Assembly (NCBI RefSeq): GCF_040543805.1
Contig: NZ_JBEUMS010000003.1
Location: 248,001 to 312,000, forward strand
Length of the DNA: 64,000 bases
Source of the DNA: Arcicella rosea
Lineage (GTDB): Bacteria; Bacteroidota; Bacteroidia; Cytophagales; Spirosomataceae
Reading direction: 5' to 3'
The number at the start of each line of letters is the position of its first letter. Position 1 is the first letter of the stretch. The notes under the pieces were generated by a model. That model was not told the origin of the DNA, ran no database searches, and saw only the letters and a program-made list of their open reading frames with translations. Shown here piece by piece: positions 1 to 9,971 of the stretch. The translations under genes and the position numbers were made by a program.

Positions 1-1
1 G

Positions 2-2323
2 TTGAGAAACAAGGTTTTTTCTGTGATTAACATTCTTGGATTGGCTCTTGGCATGACTTGTAGCCTGATGATTATGCTTTGGGTTCAGGACGAGCGAAGT
101 GTTGACGCTTTTCACGCCAATAAAAACCAATTGTATAGAATTTATATGAAGGAGTTTTTTAGCGGAAAAACACAAGGAGTAATCTGGACACCAGGCCCAT
201 TAGCTGAAGAGCTAAAAAGAGTAATTCCTGAAATACAAATGTCAACTGCTTTTTCTTGGCCTAGCAGCCAAACTTTTATGGTTGGCGATAAAGTAAATAA
301 ACAAGAAACCAACGTAGCCGGAGCTGACTTTTTTAAAATGTTTAGCTTCAAGCTATTACAAGGAAACCCCGAATCTGCTTTAAAAGACCTTAATAGCCTA
401 GCTATTTCTAGAAAAATGGCTGAAATATTTTTTGGCAGTCCAGCATTAGCCATTGGCAAAACAATTCGTTTCGATAATCGCAATGATTTAATCGTTACTG
501 CTGTTTTTGAAAACATTCCGCAAAATAGCACCTTGAAATTTGATTGCCTCCGTAGCTGGGATGCTTACCTTATTGATAATTCATGGGCTAAGGATTGGGG
601 CAGTACAGATCCACTGACCTTTTTTATGATTCGCCCAGATGCTAACCCTACACTAGTAGCCAATAAGATTAAGCATGTACTAGATAAATACAGAAAAGGA
701 CTGGATAAAACAGAGTTAGCCATGCAGCCTTTTCATGAATATTATTTGAATAGTAATTTCAAAAATGCTGAAATGGAAGGTGGACGAATAGAGTACGTTC
801 GTCTATTTAGTATTGTTGCTGTTTTTATCTTATTAATTGCCTGTATCAATTTCATGAACTTAGCAACGGCACGTTCGGCCAAAAGAGCTAAAGAAGTTGG
901 TGTACGTAAAGTAGTTGGTGCTGTTCGCTCTGCGTTAATCAAGCAATTTGTGGGAGAAGCCATGTTACTTACCATTTTTGCGATTATTATTTCAGTTCTA
1001 TTAGTTACGTTATTGTTGCCTTCGTTCAATAGCCTTACTGGCAAAGGAATCGTTTTACCTATCAATGAAATTTATTTCTGGGGTTTATTAATTGGGCTGA
1101 CCTTTGTAACAGGTATCATCGCTGGTAGTTACCCAGCATTCTTCCTATCGTCACTCAACCCGATTAAGGTGTTGAAAGGTACCTTGAAAGTAGATTCAGC
1201 ATCTACTTGGTTAAGACAGGGCTTGGTTGTGTTTCAATTCTCCCTTTCTATCATCTTGGTAATAGGAATGATTGTTATTTATCGTCAAATAGATTATATC
1301 CAACATAAAAACTTAGGTTTCAACCGTGAAAACCTGCTCTATTTTCCTGTTGAAGGTAATTTGAATAAAAAGTATAATATTCTAAAAGAAGAAATATCTC
1401 ATCTATCAAGCATTAAGCAAATATCCCATATGACAGCAAACCCTGCTGGCATTGGCGATGGTACAGAGGCTATTAGCTGGCCAGGTAGTAACCCTAATGA
1501 TAAAATAAGGTTTACGCCAGTGGGTGTTGGCTACGACTTTGCCAAAACAATGAAGCTTGAACTAGTGGCGGGTAGAGAGTACTCAAAAGATTTTGCTTCA
1601 GATTCATTAGGCTTTATCATCAACGAAACGGCACAAAAGGCAATGGGTTTTAAAAATCCTGTTGGTCAATCTGTTACTTGGGGTAGAGCAAAAGGTAGAA
1701 TTATTGGTGTTGTGAAAGACTTCCATTTTCAATCACTTCATACGCCAATCAGGCCGATGATTACTTATTTGAGTGATAGGTACAAACAAGGCAACATCAT
1801 TGTTCGGGTTGAAGCAGGCAAAACAACTGAAGCTATTGCACAATTAGAGGTATTATGTAAAAAAATAAATCCAGAATATCCATTTACCTATTATTTCACG
1901 GACGAAGAGTACGCCAAACAATATAGAAGCGAGCAAGTGGTAAGTACATTATCTAGCTTATTTGCTTTCTTGGCTATTTTCATTTCCAGCCTTGGCTTAT
2001 TTGGTTTAGCGGCTTTTATGGCCGAACAGCGTACCAAAGAAATCGGTATCAGAAAAGTATTAGGTGCTTCTGTAATAAATCTTGTTAATCTTCTTTCAAA
2101 AGATTTCTTAAAACTAGTACTATTAGCTTTTGTAATCTCAGCACCACTTGCTTGGTATGTAGCTAACAATTGGTTACAAGATTTTGCTTATAGAACTGAA
2201 ATCTCTTGGTGGATTTTTGCAGTAGCTGGTATGTTGGCTTTATTAGTTGCTATGTTAACGGTTAGTATTCAGGCTATCAAAGCAGCGTTAATGAATCCTG
2301 TAAAAAGTTTAAAAACAGAATGA
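2..2323 (+). CDS. ABC transporter permease (double MacB_PCD/FtsX), 5' partial; array member 1
   Basis: Inner-membrane permease subunit of an FtsX/MacB-type ABC system, a family that transmits ATP-driven movement to the periplasm instead of forming a classic import channel. The window opens inside the gene. The first visible residues, LRNKVFSVIN, align with residues 13 onward of the downstream paralogues, so the true start lies upstream and the TTG at position 2 is an ordinary Leu codon. The layout is TM1, a periplasmic MacB_PCD domain, three TMs with a coupling segment (KRAKEVGVRKVVGAVRSALI), one more TM, a second periplasmic domain, and a C-terminal FtsX unit with EQRTKEIGIRKVLGAS and a final NPVKSLKTE. 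It is closest in style to member 4. Family certain; substrate unknown. Confidence 0.93.
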   Translation: MRNKVFSVINILGLALGMTCSLMIMLWVQDERSVDAFHANKNQLYRIYMKEFFSGKTQGVIWTPGPLAEELKRVIPEIQMSTAFSWPSSQTFMVGDKVNKQETNVAGADFFKMFSFKLLQGNPESALKDLNSLAISRKMAEIFFGSPALAIGKTIRFDNRNDLIVTAVFENIPQNSTLKFDCLRSWDAYLIDNSWAKDWGSTDPLTFFMIRPDANPTLVANKIKHVLDKYRKGLDKTELAMQPFHEYYLNSNFKNAEMEGGRIEYVRLFSIVAVFILLIACINFMNLATARSAKRAKEVGVRKVVGAVRSALIKQFVGEAMLLTIFAIIISVLLVTLLLPSFNSLTGKGIVLPINEIYFWGLLIGLTFVTGIIAGSYPAFFLSSLNPIKVLKGTLKVDSASTWLRQGLVVFQFSLSIILVIGMIVIYRQIDYIQHKNLGFNRENLLYFPVEGNLNKKYNILKEEISHLSSIKQISHMTANPAGIGDGTEAISWPGSNPNDKIRFTPVGVGYDFAKTMKLELVAGREYSKDFASDSLGFIINETAQKAMGFKNPVGQSVTWGRAKGRIIGVVKDFHFQSLHTPIRPMITYLSDRYKQGNIIVRVEAGKTTEAIAQLEVLCKKINPEYPFTYYFTDEEYAKQYRSEQVVSTLSSLFAFLAIFISSLGLFGLAAFMAEQRTKEIGIRKVLGASVINLVNLLSKDFLKLVLLAFVISAPLAWYVANNWLQDFAYRTEISWWIFAVAGMLALLVAMLTVSIQAIKAALMNPVKSLKTE

Positions 2324-2427
2324 AATGGAGTTGGAAGTTTTGAGTGCGGAGTGAGGAGTTTTTTTCACCAAAATCCCAAATCTAAAATCTTTTAGTCCTA
2401 TAGTCATAAATCCTAAAGTCCCCAAAA
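2324..2427 (+). repeat. Type A inter-permease spacer, copy 1 (104 bp)
   Basis: Exactly 104 bp between stop and start. It is collinear with the 104-bp spacer at 17327-17430: both begin with GAGTTG, share AGTTTTGAGTGCG, AGTGAGGAGT and CCAAATCTAAAATC, and end with a TTTAG...CTAAAG inverted repeat just before the next ATG. It is non-coding, and I see no promoter matching TAnnTTTG in it. Confidence 0.75.
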
Positions 2428-4812
2428 ATGATACAAAATTATTTAAAAATCGCTCTAAGAACCTTACTCAGAAACAAGGTCTATTCCTTCATTAATATAG
2501 CAGGATTGGCTACTGGTATGGCAGTAGCTATGTTAATTGGTCTTTGGATTTATGATGAAATTTCCTACGATAAATCCCATGAAAATTATGACCGCATCGC
2601 ACAAGTATTGCAACATAATCTTTATAATGGAGAAAAAACTACTCAGCCATCTAATCCTGCGGTAATGGCCGAAGAAATTCGCAGTCATTATGCCAGCGAT
2701 TTTAAATATGTTTTACAATCTTCTTGGACATCAACCCATATTCTGACTTATGGAGAGAAGAAATTTACTAAATCTGGTAATTACTTTGAACCACAAGTAA
2801 CAGATATGTTGAGTTTAAAGATGCTAAAAGGCACAAGAGGGGGATTGAAAGAACCAAATTCAATTTTATTATCTGCATCAGTAGCAAAAGCATATTTTGG
2901 GGACACAGACCCAATGAATAAACTCCTAAAAATTGATAATAAAGAAGTAGTAAAAGTAACAGGCGTTTATGAGGATTTACCTTATAATTCAAGTTTTAGA
3001 GAAATGGAGTACATTTTGCCTTGGGAATTATACCTGATTACTAATCCTTGGATAAAAAAGATGGATGATCCTTGGGGAAGCAATTTTACCCAAACTTTTG
3101 TACAATTGGCTGATAATGCTGATTTAGATAAAGTTTCAAAAAAAATCATCAATGTTAAATTCAATAAAGTTGCTAAAGAATACAAAAGCTATAAACCCGA
3201 AGTATTCTTACAACCTATGAATAAATGGCATTTATTTGGTGAATTTAAAAATGGAGTAAATGTTGGGGGAAGAATTGAATTTGTATGGCTTTTTGGTATT
3301 ATTGGCATTTTCGTTTTACTATTGGCTTGTATCAATTTCATGAATTTAAGTACCGCTCGTTCGGAAAAACGAGCGAAAGAAGTAGGTGTGCGTAAAGCCA
3401 TTGGTTCAGCTCGTAGCCAATTAATTATTCAATTTCTAAGTGAATCTTTATTGGTTGTAGTGTTTGCATTTGTATTATCAATTCTTTTGGTTCAGCTTAT
3501 TTTACCTTCTTTCAATGAAGTAGCTGATAAAAAAATGGTAATTCTATGGACAAACCCTTTCTTTTGGCTTTTGGGTCTTAGCTTTAGCCTACTCACAGGT
3601 TTAATTGCGGGAAGTTATCCAGCCTTATATTTATCATCTTTCCAGCCTGTCAAAGTATTAAAAGGTACTTTCAAAGTGGGTCGTTATGCGGCTATTCCTC
3701 GTAAAGTATTAGTTGTTATTCAGTTTACAGTTTCTGTTACTTTAATTATCGGAACGATTGTAGTTTTCCGCCAAATTCAACATGCCAAAAACCGCCCAAT
3801 TGGTTATAATCGTGATGGTTTAATCACCATGAATATGGCAACTCCTGATGTTCATAATCATTTTGAGGCTATCCGTGGTGAATTAAAAAATACTGGAGCG
3901 ATTTCAGAAATAACTGAATCTGGAAGCCCTACTACTGAAGTTTGGAATACAAATGGCGGTTTCGATTGGGAAGGAAAAGACCCAAATTTAGCCATTGATT
4001 TCCCGAACAATGGCGTTACTTATGAATATGGTAAAACCGTAGGTTGGCAATTTGTCGATGGACGAGATTTTTCAAGAGACTATGCTACTGATTCATTAGC
4101 CTTCGTAGTGAACCAAGCTGCCATAAAATTCATAGGGTTAAAAAATCCAGTTGGAAAGACCCTTAAATGGAATGGTAAACCATTCAAAATTGTGGGAGTA
4201 ATTAAAGACATGGTTGTACAATCGCCTTACCAGCCAGTCAGACCATCACTATTTCATATTTCAAGTGATCAAGAAAATGTTCTTATCATTAAAATAAATC
4301 CTAAAATAAGCTCAAGAGAAGCATTGAGTAAAATAGAAACAGTTTTCAGAAAGTATAATCCAGCAGCTCCGTTTGAATACACTTTTGTAGATGAGGAATA
4401 TGCGAAGAAATTCGGAAACGAAGAACGAGTTGGAAAACTGGCGACATTCTTTGCGATACTTGCCATTTTCATTAGTTGTCTTGGCATATTTGGTTTGGCT
4501 TCATTCACAGCAGAACAGCGCACTAAAGAAATTGGCGTAAGAAAAGTATTGGGAGCAACGGTATTGAATTTATGGCAATTACTTTCTAAAGATTTTGTCT
4601 TTTTAGTGATGCTTTCTTTTTTACTCGCAGCGCCAATTGCTTATTTCTTCATGAACAGTTGGTTGAAAAAATACGAATATCGTTCTGATATTTCTTGGTG
4701 GATTTTTGTAGCGTCAGGTTTGGGAGCATTACTGATTACTTTATTAACCGTGAGCTACCAAGCCATCAAAGCCGCTTCGGCAAATCCTGTAAAGAGTTTG
4801 AGAACAGAATGA
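2428..4812 (+). CDS. ABC transporter permease, double MacB_PCD/FtsX; array member 2
   Basis: A 794-residue inner-membrane permease. Predicted layout: TM1 about 21-41; periplasmic MacB_PCD about 42-280; TM2 about 285-305 (ends ACINFMNLSTARS); TM3 about 335-357; TM4 about 375-400 (TGLIAGSYPALYLSSF); TM5 about 424-446; second periplasmic domain to about 670; TM6-8 about 673-695, 717-742 and 755-780. The two cytoplasmic coupling segments are KRAKEVGVRKAIGS and EQRTKEIGVRKVLGAT. With members 3, 7 and 8 it forms a close subfamily marked by YHxxYDxI and GLWIxDE near the N-terminus. The last ~247 coding bases nearly match those of member 3. Start ATG follows the conserved AAAGTCCCC spacer end. Substrate unknown. 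Confidence 0.95.
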   Translation: MIQNYLKIALRTLLRNKVYSFINIAGLATGMAVAMLIGLWIYDEISYDKSHENYDRIAQVLQHNLYNGEKTTQPSNPAVMAEEIRSHYASDFKYVLQSSWTSTHILTYGEKKFTKSGNYFEPQVTDMLSLKMLKGTRGGLKEPNSILLSASVAKAYFGDTDPMNKLLKIDNKEVVKVTGVYEDLPYNSSFREMEYILPWELYLITNPWIKKMDDPWGSNFTQTFVQLADNADLDKVSKKIINVKFNKVAKEYKSYKPEVFLQPMNKWHLFGEFKNGVNVGGRIEFVWLFGIIGIFVLLLACINFMNLSTARSEKRAKEVGVRKAIGSARSQLIIQFLSESLLVVVFAFVLSILLVQLILPSFNEVADKKMVILWTNPFFWLLGLSFSLLTGLIAGSYPALYLSSFQPVKVLKGTFKVGRYAAIPRKVLVVIQFTVSVTLIIGTIVVFRQIQHAKNRPIGYNRDGLITMNMATPDVHNHFEAIRGELKNTGAISEITESGSPTTEVWNTNGGFDWEGKDPNLAIDFPNNGVTYEYGKTVGWQFVDGRDFSRDYATDSLAFVVNQAAIKFIGLKNPVGKTLKWNGKPFKIVGVIKDMVVQSPYQPVRPSLFHISSDQENVLIIKINPKISSREALSKIETVFRKYNPAAPFEYTFVDEEYAKKFGNEERVGKLATFFAILAIFISCLGIFGLASFTAEQRTKEIGVRKVLGATVLNLWQLLSKDFVFLVMLSFLLAAPIAYFFMNSWLKKYEYRSDISWWIFVASGLGALLITLLTVSYQAIKAASANPVKSLRTE

Positions 4813-4928
4813 GTTGATTGGGGATTTTGGATGTCGGATTTTGGATGTTGAATTCATTTTTCCGAAATCCTAAATCAGAAATCCCAATTCCAAAAGTCCT
4901 TTAGTCATCAATCCTAAAGTCCCAAAAA
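4813..4928 (+). repeat. Type B inter-permease hairpin spacer, copy 1 (116 bp)
   Basis: 116 bp, the same length as the next spacer and closely similar to it. The left arm GGATTTTGGA can pair in RNA with TCCGAAATCC (about 4859-4870) using one G-U pair. CTTTAG (4899-4904) and CTAAAG (4914-4919) form a second small inverted repeat about nine bases before the ATG. Non-coding. Confidence 0.75.
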
Positions 4929-7313
4929 ATGATACAAAATTATTTAAAAATCACATTGAGAACCTTATTTAGAAATAAGGTTTATTCTTTCATTAACATC
5001 GGTGGACTTGCCGTTGGGATGGCAGTAACTATGTTGATTGGACTTTGGGTTTGGGATGAACTAAGTTTTAATAAATATCACAAAAACTACAACCGAATTG
5101 CTAAGGTTATGCAACACATAACCAATAATGGGGATGTTCAAACAAGAGAAAGTGTACCTTATCCTTTAGCAGAGGAACTCCGCAAAAACTATGGAAGTGA
5201 TTTCAAGCATGTAGTGTTGTCAATGGACGATGTATGGAATGTATTGAGTTATGGAGATAACAAGTTTTTAAAAGTAGGTTCATACTTTGAACCACAAGGA
5301 ATAGAAGTCTTTGGTGTAAAAATGTTAAAAGGAAGTGCTGATTGTTTAAAAGATCCGTCTTCTATCATTTTGTCAGAATCAGTAGCAATTGCACTTTTTG
5401 GAAAAATAGATCCATTAGATAAAGTCATTAAAATGGACAACCAATATACTGTAAAAGTAACGGGTGTTTATGAAGATTTCCCGAAGAATTCTACTTTCAA
5501 TACAGTAACATTCATTGCTCCTTTTAAATTATTTTACAATAGATATGGATGGGTCAGAACCATAGCCGACCCGTGGCGAGCAAATGCTTTTCAGATTTAT
5601 ACTCAAGTAGATGATAATGCTGATTTTGATAAAGTTTCATTAAAAATAAAAGATGTAAAATTAAAAAAGGTTAATTCTGAATTAGCCAAAATGAAGCCTA
5701 CGCTATTTCTACAACCGATGGCTAATTGGCATCTGTATTCAAACTTTAAGGATGGCTTTAATGTTGGTGGTCGTATTCAATATATCTGGTTTTTCGGTAT
5801 CATTGGAGCATTCGTTTTGCTTTTAGCGTGTATCAATTTTATGAATTTAAGTACTGCTCGAAGTGCAAAAAGGGCAAAAGAAGTTGGCGTTCGCAAAGCA
5901 ATTGGTTCTGCTCGTGGTCAGTTGATTTCGCAGTTTTATAGTGAGTCCTTTTTAGTGGTTACTATTGCATTTATATTTTCGCTGTGTCTGGTTCAGTTAT
6001 GCTTACCATTTTTCAACGAGCTGGCTAACAAAAACATCATCATTTTATGGTCAAATCCACTGTTTTGGCTGGCAGGAATAAGCTTTAGCGTATTTACTGG
6101 ACTGATGGCAGGAACTTACCCAGCACTTTATCTTTCGTCTTTTCAACCAGTAAAAGTATTGAAAGGCACTTTTAGCATTGGTCGTTTTGCTTCAATTCCA
6201 CGCAAAGCTTTAGTAGTAATGCAATTTACAGTTTCAATTACTTTAATAATTGGCACAATCGTCATTTTTCGACAAATACAATATGCTAAAAATCGTCCTA
6301 TAGGTTATGAAACCAACGGATTAGTGTCTTTGCCACAAGCCATTAATGAAATTCACAAGCACTTCGATGTGGTAAAAGATGAGCTATATAAAACAGGAGC
6401 AATTGTTAGTATTTGCGAAACGTCTGGGCCAACCACAGAAAGTTGGTCAAGTAGTAGCGCATTTGAATGGCCAGGGAAAGACCCCAATCAATTAGCAGAA
6501 ATTCCAATTGTTGGTACTTCTTACGATTATGGCAAAACAATAGGCTGGCAAATGAAAGAAGGACGAGACTTCTCTAAGGCTTTTGCAACAGACTCATCAT
6601 CAGTCATTTTGAACGAATCAGCCGTAAAATTAATGGGTTTGAAAAACCCTATTGGCAAAACAATTACTTGGTTCAAGCAACCTTTTACAGTAATTGGCGT
6701 GGTGAAAAATGTAATTATGCAATCGCCTTATGAACAAGTAAAGCCTACAATATATAATTTCAACAAAGAGGATGTCGCTTATATTCTTGCTAAAATCAAC
6801 CCTGAAATGAGTGCAAGTATGGCTTTGAGTAAAATAAAAACTGTCTTTGATAAGTATAATCCTTCTCAACCATTTGACTACAATTTTGTAGATGAGGAGT
6901 ATGCCAAAAAATTCGGGGATGAAGTCCAAATAAGTAAATTAGCCAGCACCTTCGCCGTACTTGCCATATTTATTTCATGTTTAGGTTTGTTTGGCTTAGC
7001 CTCTTTTGTAGCAGAACAACGCACCAAAGAAATTGGAATCAGAAAAGTATTAGGAGCAACAATCTTGAATTTATGGCAATTACTTTCTAAAGATTTTGTC
7101 TTTTTAGTAATGCTTTCCTTTTTACTCGCTGCGCCAATTGCTTATTTCTTCATGAACAGTTGGTTGAAAAAATACGAATATCGTTCTGATATTTCTTGGT
7201 GGATTTTTGTAGCGTCAGGTTTGGGAGCATTATTAATTACTTTATTAACCGTGAGCTACCAAGCCATTAAAGCCGCTTCGGCAAATCCTGTAAAGAGTTT
7301 GAGAACGGAATGA
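4929..7313 (+). CDS. ABC transporter permease, double MacB_PCD/FtsX; array member 3
   Basis: A 794-residue permease with the same eight-TM, two-periplasmic-domain layout as member 2 and the same length. Coupling segments are KRAKEVGVRKAIGSARGQLI and EQRTKEIGIRKVLGAT. The C-terminal ~80 residues, from NLWQLLSKDF to NPVKSLRTE, are identical to member 2, while the periplasmic domains differ at many positions. Gene plus following spacer gives the same 2501-bp unit as member 2 plus its spacer, so this pair is probably a recent tandem duplication or a gene-conversion pair. Start chosen by alignment of MIQNYLKI with members 2 and 4. It probably uses the ATPase at 22372; substrate unknown. Confidence 0.95.
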   Translation: MIQNYLKITLRTLFRNKVYSFINIGGLAVGMAVTMLIGLWVWDELSFNKYHKNYNRIAKVMQHITNNGDVQTRESVPYPLAEELRKNYGSDFKHVVLSMDDVWNVLSYGDNKFLKVGSYFEPQGIEVFGVKMLKGSADCLKDPSSIILSESVAIALFGKIDPLDKVIKMDNQYTVKVTGVYEDFPKNSTFNTVTFIAPFKLFYNRYGWVRTIADPWRANAFQIYTQVDDNADFDKVSLKIKDVKLKKVNSELAKMKPTLFLQPMANWHLYSNFKDGFNVGGRIQYIWFFGIIGAFVLLLACINFMNLSTARSAKRAKEVGVRKAIGSARGQLISQFYSESFLVVTIAFIFSLCLVQLCLPFFNELANKNIIILWSNPLFWLAGISFSVFTGLMAGTYPALYLSSFQPVKVLKGTFSIGRFASIPRKALVVMQFTVSITLIIGTIVIFRQIQYAKNRPIGYETNGLVSLPQAINEIHKHFDVVKDELYKTGAIVSICETSGPTTESWSSSSAFEWPGKDPNQLAEIPIVGTSYDYGKTIGWQMKEGRDFSKAFATDSSSVILNESAVKLMGLKNPIGKTITWFKQPFTVIGVVKNVIMQSPYEQVKPTIYNFNKEDVAYILAKINPEMSASMALSKIKTVFDKYNPSQPFDYNFVDEEYAKKFGDEVQISKLASTFAVLAIFISCLGLFGLASFVAEQRTKEIGIRKVLGATILNLWQLLSKDFVFLVMLSFLLAAPIAYFFMNSWLKKYEYRSDISWWIFVASGLGALLITLLTVSYQAIKAASANPVKSLRTE

Positions 7314-7429
7314 GTTGATTGGGGATTTCGGATGTCGGATTTCGGATGTTGAAATATTTTTTCCGAAATCCCAAATCTGAAATCCAAAATCCAAAAGTCC
7401 TTTAGTCATCAATCCTAAAGTCCCAAAAA
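7314..7429 (+). repeat. Type B inter-permease hairpin spacer, copy 2 (116 bp)
   Basis: Positions 7323-7346 are complementary to 7362-7385 with three mismatches in 24, leaving a 15-nt loop; the innermost ten pairs (GGATTTCGGA / TCCGAAATCC) are perfect. The copy-1 arm has T where this one has C in that stem, which keeps pairing as G-U in RNA. The CTTTAG...CTAAAG inverted repeat sits just before the next ATG, as in the other copies. There is no T-run after the hairpin, so it does not look like a terminator. Confidence 0.8.
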
Positions 7430-9847
7430 ATGATAAAAAATTATTTAAAAATCGCTATTCGTAATTTGCTCAGAAACAAGGTTTTCTCTGCAATTAACAT
7501 CGTTGGTTTGGCTTTGGGAATTGCCACTTGCCTTATCATTATGCTTTTTGTGTATGATGAGTTAAGTTATGATAGATTCAACGAAAAAGCTGATAGAATT
7601 TTTAGAGTAGTTTTCAAAGCCTCTATCAACGACGGAAAAATCAATGAAGCAAACGTGATGCCCCCAACGGCACAAGTGCTAAAAAACGATTATCCTGAAG
7701 TATTAGACGCTACTCGTTTACGCACCAGCGGTTCGCCAGAAATTGTGTATCAAAACAAGAAATTCAAAGAACATTCTTTCGCTTCTGTCGATGCCAATTT
7801 CTTTAATGTTTTTACTTTGCCATTGTTGAAAGGCGATGCAAAAACGGCTTTGCGTGAACCAAACACCGCCGTCATCACACAAGAATTTGCCAAAAAATAC
7901 TTTGGTGATGAAAACCCAATCGGTAAAGTATTATTTATCAAAAGTTGGAATGAAAATTATAAAGTAACTGGACTTATCGACAAAGTACCGCATAATTCTC
8001 ATTTCCATTTTGACATTTTTGGTTCGATGGCTGGTGTAAAAGATGCCAAAGAACCTTCTTGGATGTCGTCTGGCTATTTTACTTATTTGGTTTTGCCAGA
8101 AGGTTATGACTACAAAATTTTAGAAGCGAAGCTACCTCAAGTCATTAAAAAATACATGGGTCCGCAAATTCAAACGGCGATGGGCATGAGTATTTCGCAG
8201 TTTTTACAAAAAGGTAACCAACTTGGACTTTTCCTTCAACCATTAACCAGTATTCACTTAGACGCTGGTTATACTGGTAGCATAGAAGCCAGTGGCAATA
8301 TTCAGTATGTCTATATTTTCGGGGCAATTGCGGTGTTTATGTTGCTCATCGCATGTATCAATTTTATGAATCTTTCTACGGCTGGAGCTTCCAAACGTGC
8401 CAAAGAAGTGGGCGTTCGTAAAGTATTGGGTTCTATAAAACAAGATTTGATTACCCAGTTCTTATTTGAATCAGTACTTCTAAGCATCGTTGCACTTTTA
8501 CTTTCTTTGATGTTGGTACAATTAGCTTTACCTGTTTTTAACGATTTAGCCGAGAAAGATTTACAATTAGATTTCCTCAAAAACCCTCTCCTACTCCTTG
8601 CTTTTTTACTTTTTGGATTGTTGGTCGGTGTTTTAGCAGGCAGTTATCCAGCCTTTTTTCTCTCATCCTTCAATCCCGTTGAAGTATTGAAAGGCAAATT
8701 CAAATTGGCAGGAAAAAGTATTAGTCTGAGAAGTGGTTTAGTAGTTTTTCAATTCTTCATTTCTATTGCTTTAATCATCGGGACTACGGTGGTGTATCAA
8801 CAAATTAAGTTTATCCAAAGCAAAGATTTGGGCTATGCCAAAGACCAATTACTCATCATGCGAAATACTTGGTCACTGGGCAAAAATGAAGAAGTATTTC
8901 GTCAGCAAATTTTACAAGATCCAAGAGTATTGAGCGTAACCAGTGCGGGTTATTTACCTGCTGGTCCAAGCGATTCTAATAATTCGATGGGCTATCCAGA
9001 CAGCGATGAATCGCAAGTAATGCGCACATTGGAATACAAAATCGACGACCAATATATTCCAACAATGGGTATGAAAGTAATTGCTGGAAGAAATTTCTCC
9101 AAAGATTTCGCTACCGATTCTACCGCAATGATTATCAACGAAACAGCAGCAAAAGCTTTTGGTTGGAAAAATGCCATTGGACATACCATCACTCGTTTTA
9201 AAACCAATGATGGCTTAAAAGTTACTTATAGAATTATCGGCGTTGTGAAGGATTTTCACTTTAAATCTCTCCACGAAAGTATCACGCCTTTGTTGATGGT
9301 TTCTGAAAAAACTTATGGTTTAACCATCAAAGTAAAAGGAAAAGATGTGGAAGGTTTATTGGCTTCCTTGAAAAATCAATGGCAAAAGTTTAATGTTGAA
9401 GAGCCTTTTTCTTATGCTTTTATGGATGAATTGTTTGAAAAAACTTACCAAAGCGAACAGAAAATTAGTGTGATTCTAAGCATCTTTTCTGGACTTACCA
9501 TTTTTGTAGCTTGTTTGGGATTGTTTGGTTTAGCAACTTTTACGGCTGAACAACGCACCAAAGAAATTGGTGTTCGCAAAGTATTGGGAGCGTCGGTAAG
9601 CCAAATCGTTACTTTACTTTCTAAAGAGTTTTTAAAATTGGTTTTAGTGGCTTGCTGTTTTGCCTTTCCATTGGGTTATTGGCTGATGAACAAATGGTTA
9701 CAAGACTTCGCCTATCGCATTGAAATCAGTGCTTGGATTTTTGTTTTGGCTGGCATTTTAGCACTCTTTATCGCTTTGTTGACGATAAGTTATCAAGCCA
9801 TCAAAGCGGCATTAGCCAATCCTGTGACGAGTTTACGAACGGAATGA
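7430..9847 (+). CDS. ABC transporter permease, double MacB_PCD/FtsX; array member 4
   Basis: An 805-residue permease. Two TM/periplasm/TM units are fused: TM1 about 21-43 (INIVGLALGIATCLIIMLFV), a first periplasmic domain with no subfamily-A signature, TM2 ending ACINFMNLSTAGASKRAKEV, coupling VGVRKVLGSIKQDLI, a second periplasmic domain, and C-terminal EQRTKEIGVRKVLGAS with NPVTSLRTE. The first periplasmic domain carries an insertion around LPQVIKKYMGPQIQTA relative to members 2 and 3. It belongs with member 1 more than with 2, 3, 7 and 8. The first codons (MIKNYLKIAIRNLLRNK) and the spacer before them match the array pattern. Substrate unknown. Confidence 0.95.
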   Translation: MIKNYLKIAIRNLLRNKVFSAINIVGLALGIATCLIIMLFVYDELSYDRFNEKADRIFRVVFKASINDGKINEANVMPPTAQVLKNDYPEVLDATRLRTSGSPEIVYQNKKFKEHSFASVDANFFNVFTLPLLKGDAKTALREPNTAVITQEFAKKYFGDENPIGKVLFIKSWNENYKVTGLIDKVPHNSHFHFDIFGSMAGVKDAKEPSWMSSGYFTYLVLPEGYDYKILEAKLPQVIKKYMGPQIQTAMGMSISQFLQKGNQLGLFLQPLTSIHLDAGYTGSIEASGNIQYVYIFGAIAVFMLLIACINFMNLSTAGASKRAKEVGVRKVLGSIKQDLITQFLFESVLLSIVALLLSLMLVQLALPVFNDLAEKDLQLDFLKNPLLLLAFLLFGLLVGVLAGSYPAFFLSSFNPVEVLKGKFKLAGKSISLRSGLVVFQFFISIALIIGTTVVYQQIKFIQSKDLGYAKDQLLIMRNTWSLGKNEEVFRQQILQDPRVLSVTSAGYLPAGPSDSNNSMGYPDSDESQVMRTLEYKIDDQYIPTMGMKVIAGRNFSKDFATDSTAMIINETAAKAFGWKNAIGHTITRFKTNDGLKVTYRIIGVVKDFHFKSLHESITPLLMVSEKTYGLTIKVKGKDVEGLLASLKNQWQKFNVEEPFSYAFMDELFEKTYQSEQKISVILSIFSGLTIFVACLGLFGLATFTAEQRTKEIGVRKVLGASVSQIVTLLSKEFLKLVLVACCFAFPLGYWLMNKWLQDFAYRIEISAWIFVLAGILALFIALLTISYQAIKAALANPVTSLRTE

Positions 9848-9971
9848 TTCGATTTTGGAATTGGGATGTCGGATTTCGGATTGATTTGAATCGATTTTTT
9901 TCCGAAATCCCATATCCCAAATCAAAACTCCTAAAGTCTTTTAGTCCTGAAATCTTAAAATCTTTAAAACC
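9848..9971 (+). repeat. Type B inter-permease hairpin spacer, copy 3 (124 bp)
   Basis: Diverged copy of the type B spacer. GGATTTCGGA pairs perfectly with TCCGAAATCC, and the outer TTGGGAT pairs with ATCCCAA, so the arms again fold into a stem of about 20 pairs with a few mismatches. The end differs from copies 1 and 2: it finishes TCTTTAAAACC before the ATG, a leader also found before member 6. Confidence 0.75.

Noticed and set aside
2..4. TTG at position 2 as the start of permease 1
   Set aside because: Alignment with the paralogues shows it is an internal Leu codon; the gene is cut by the window edge.
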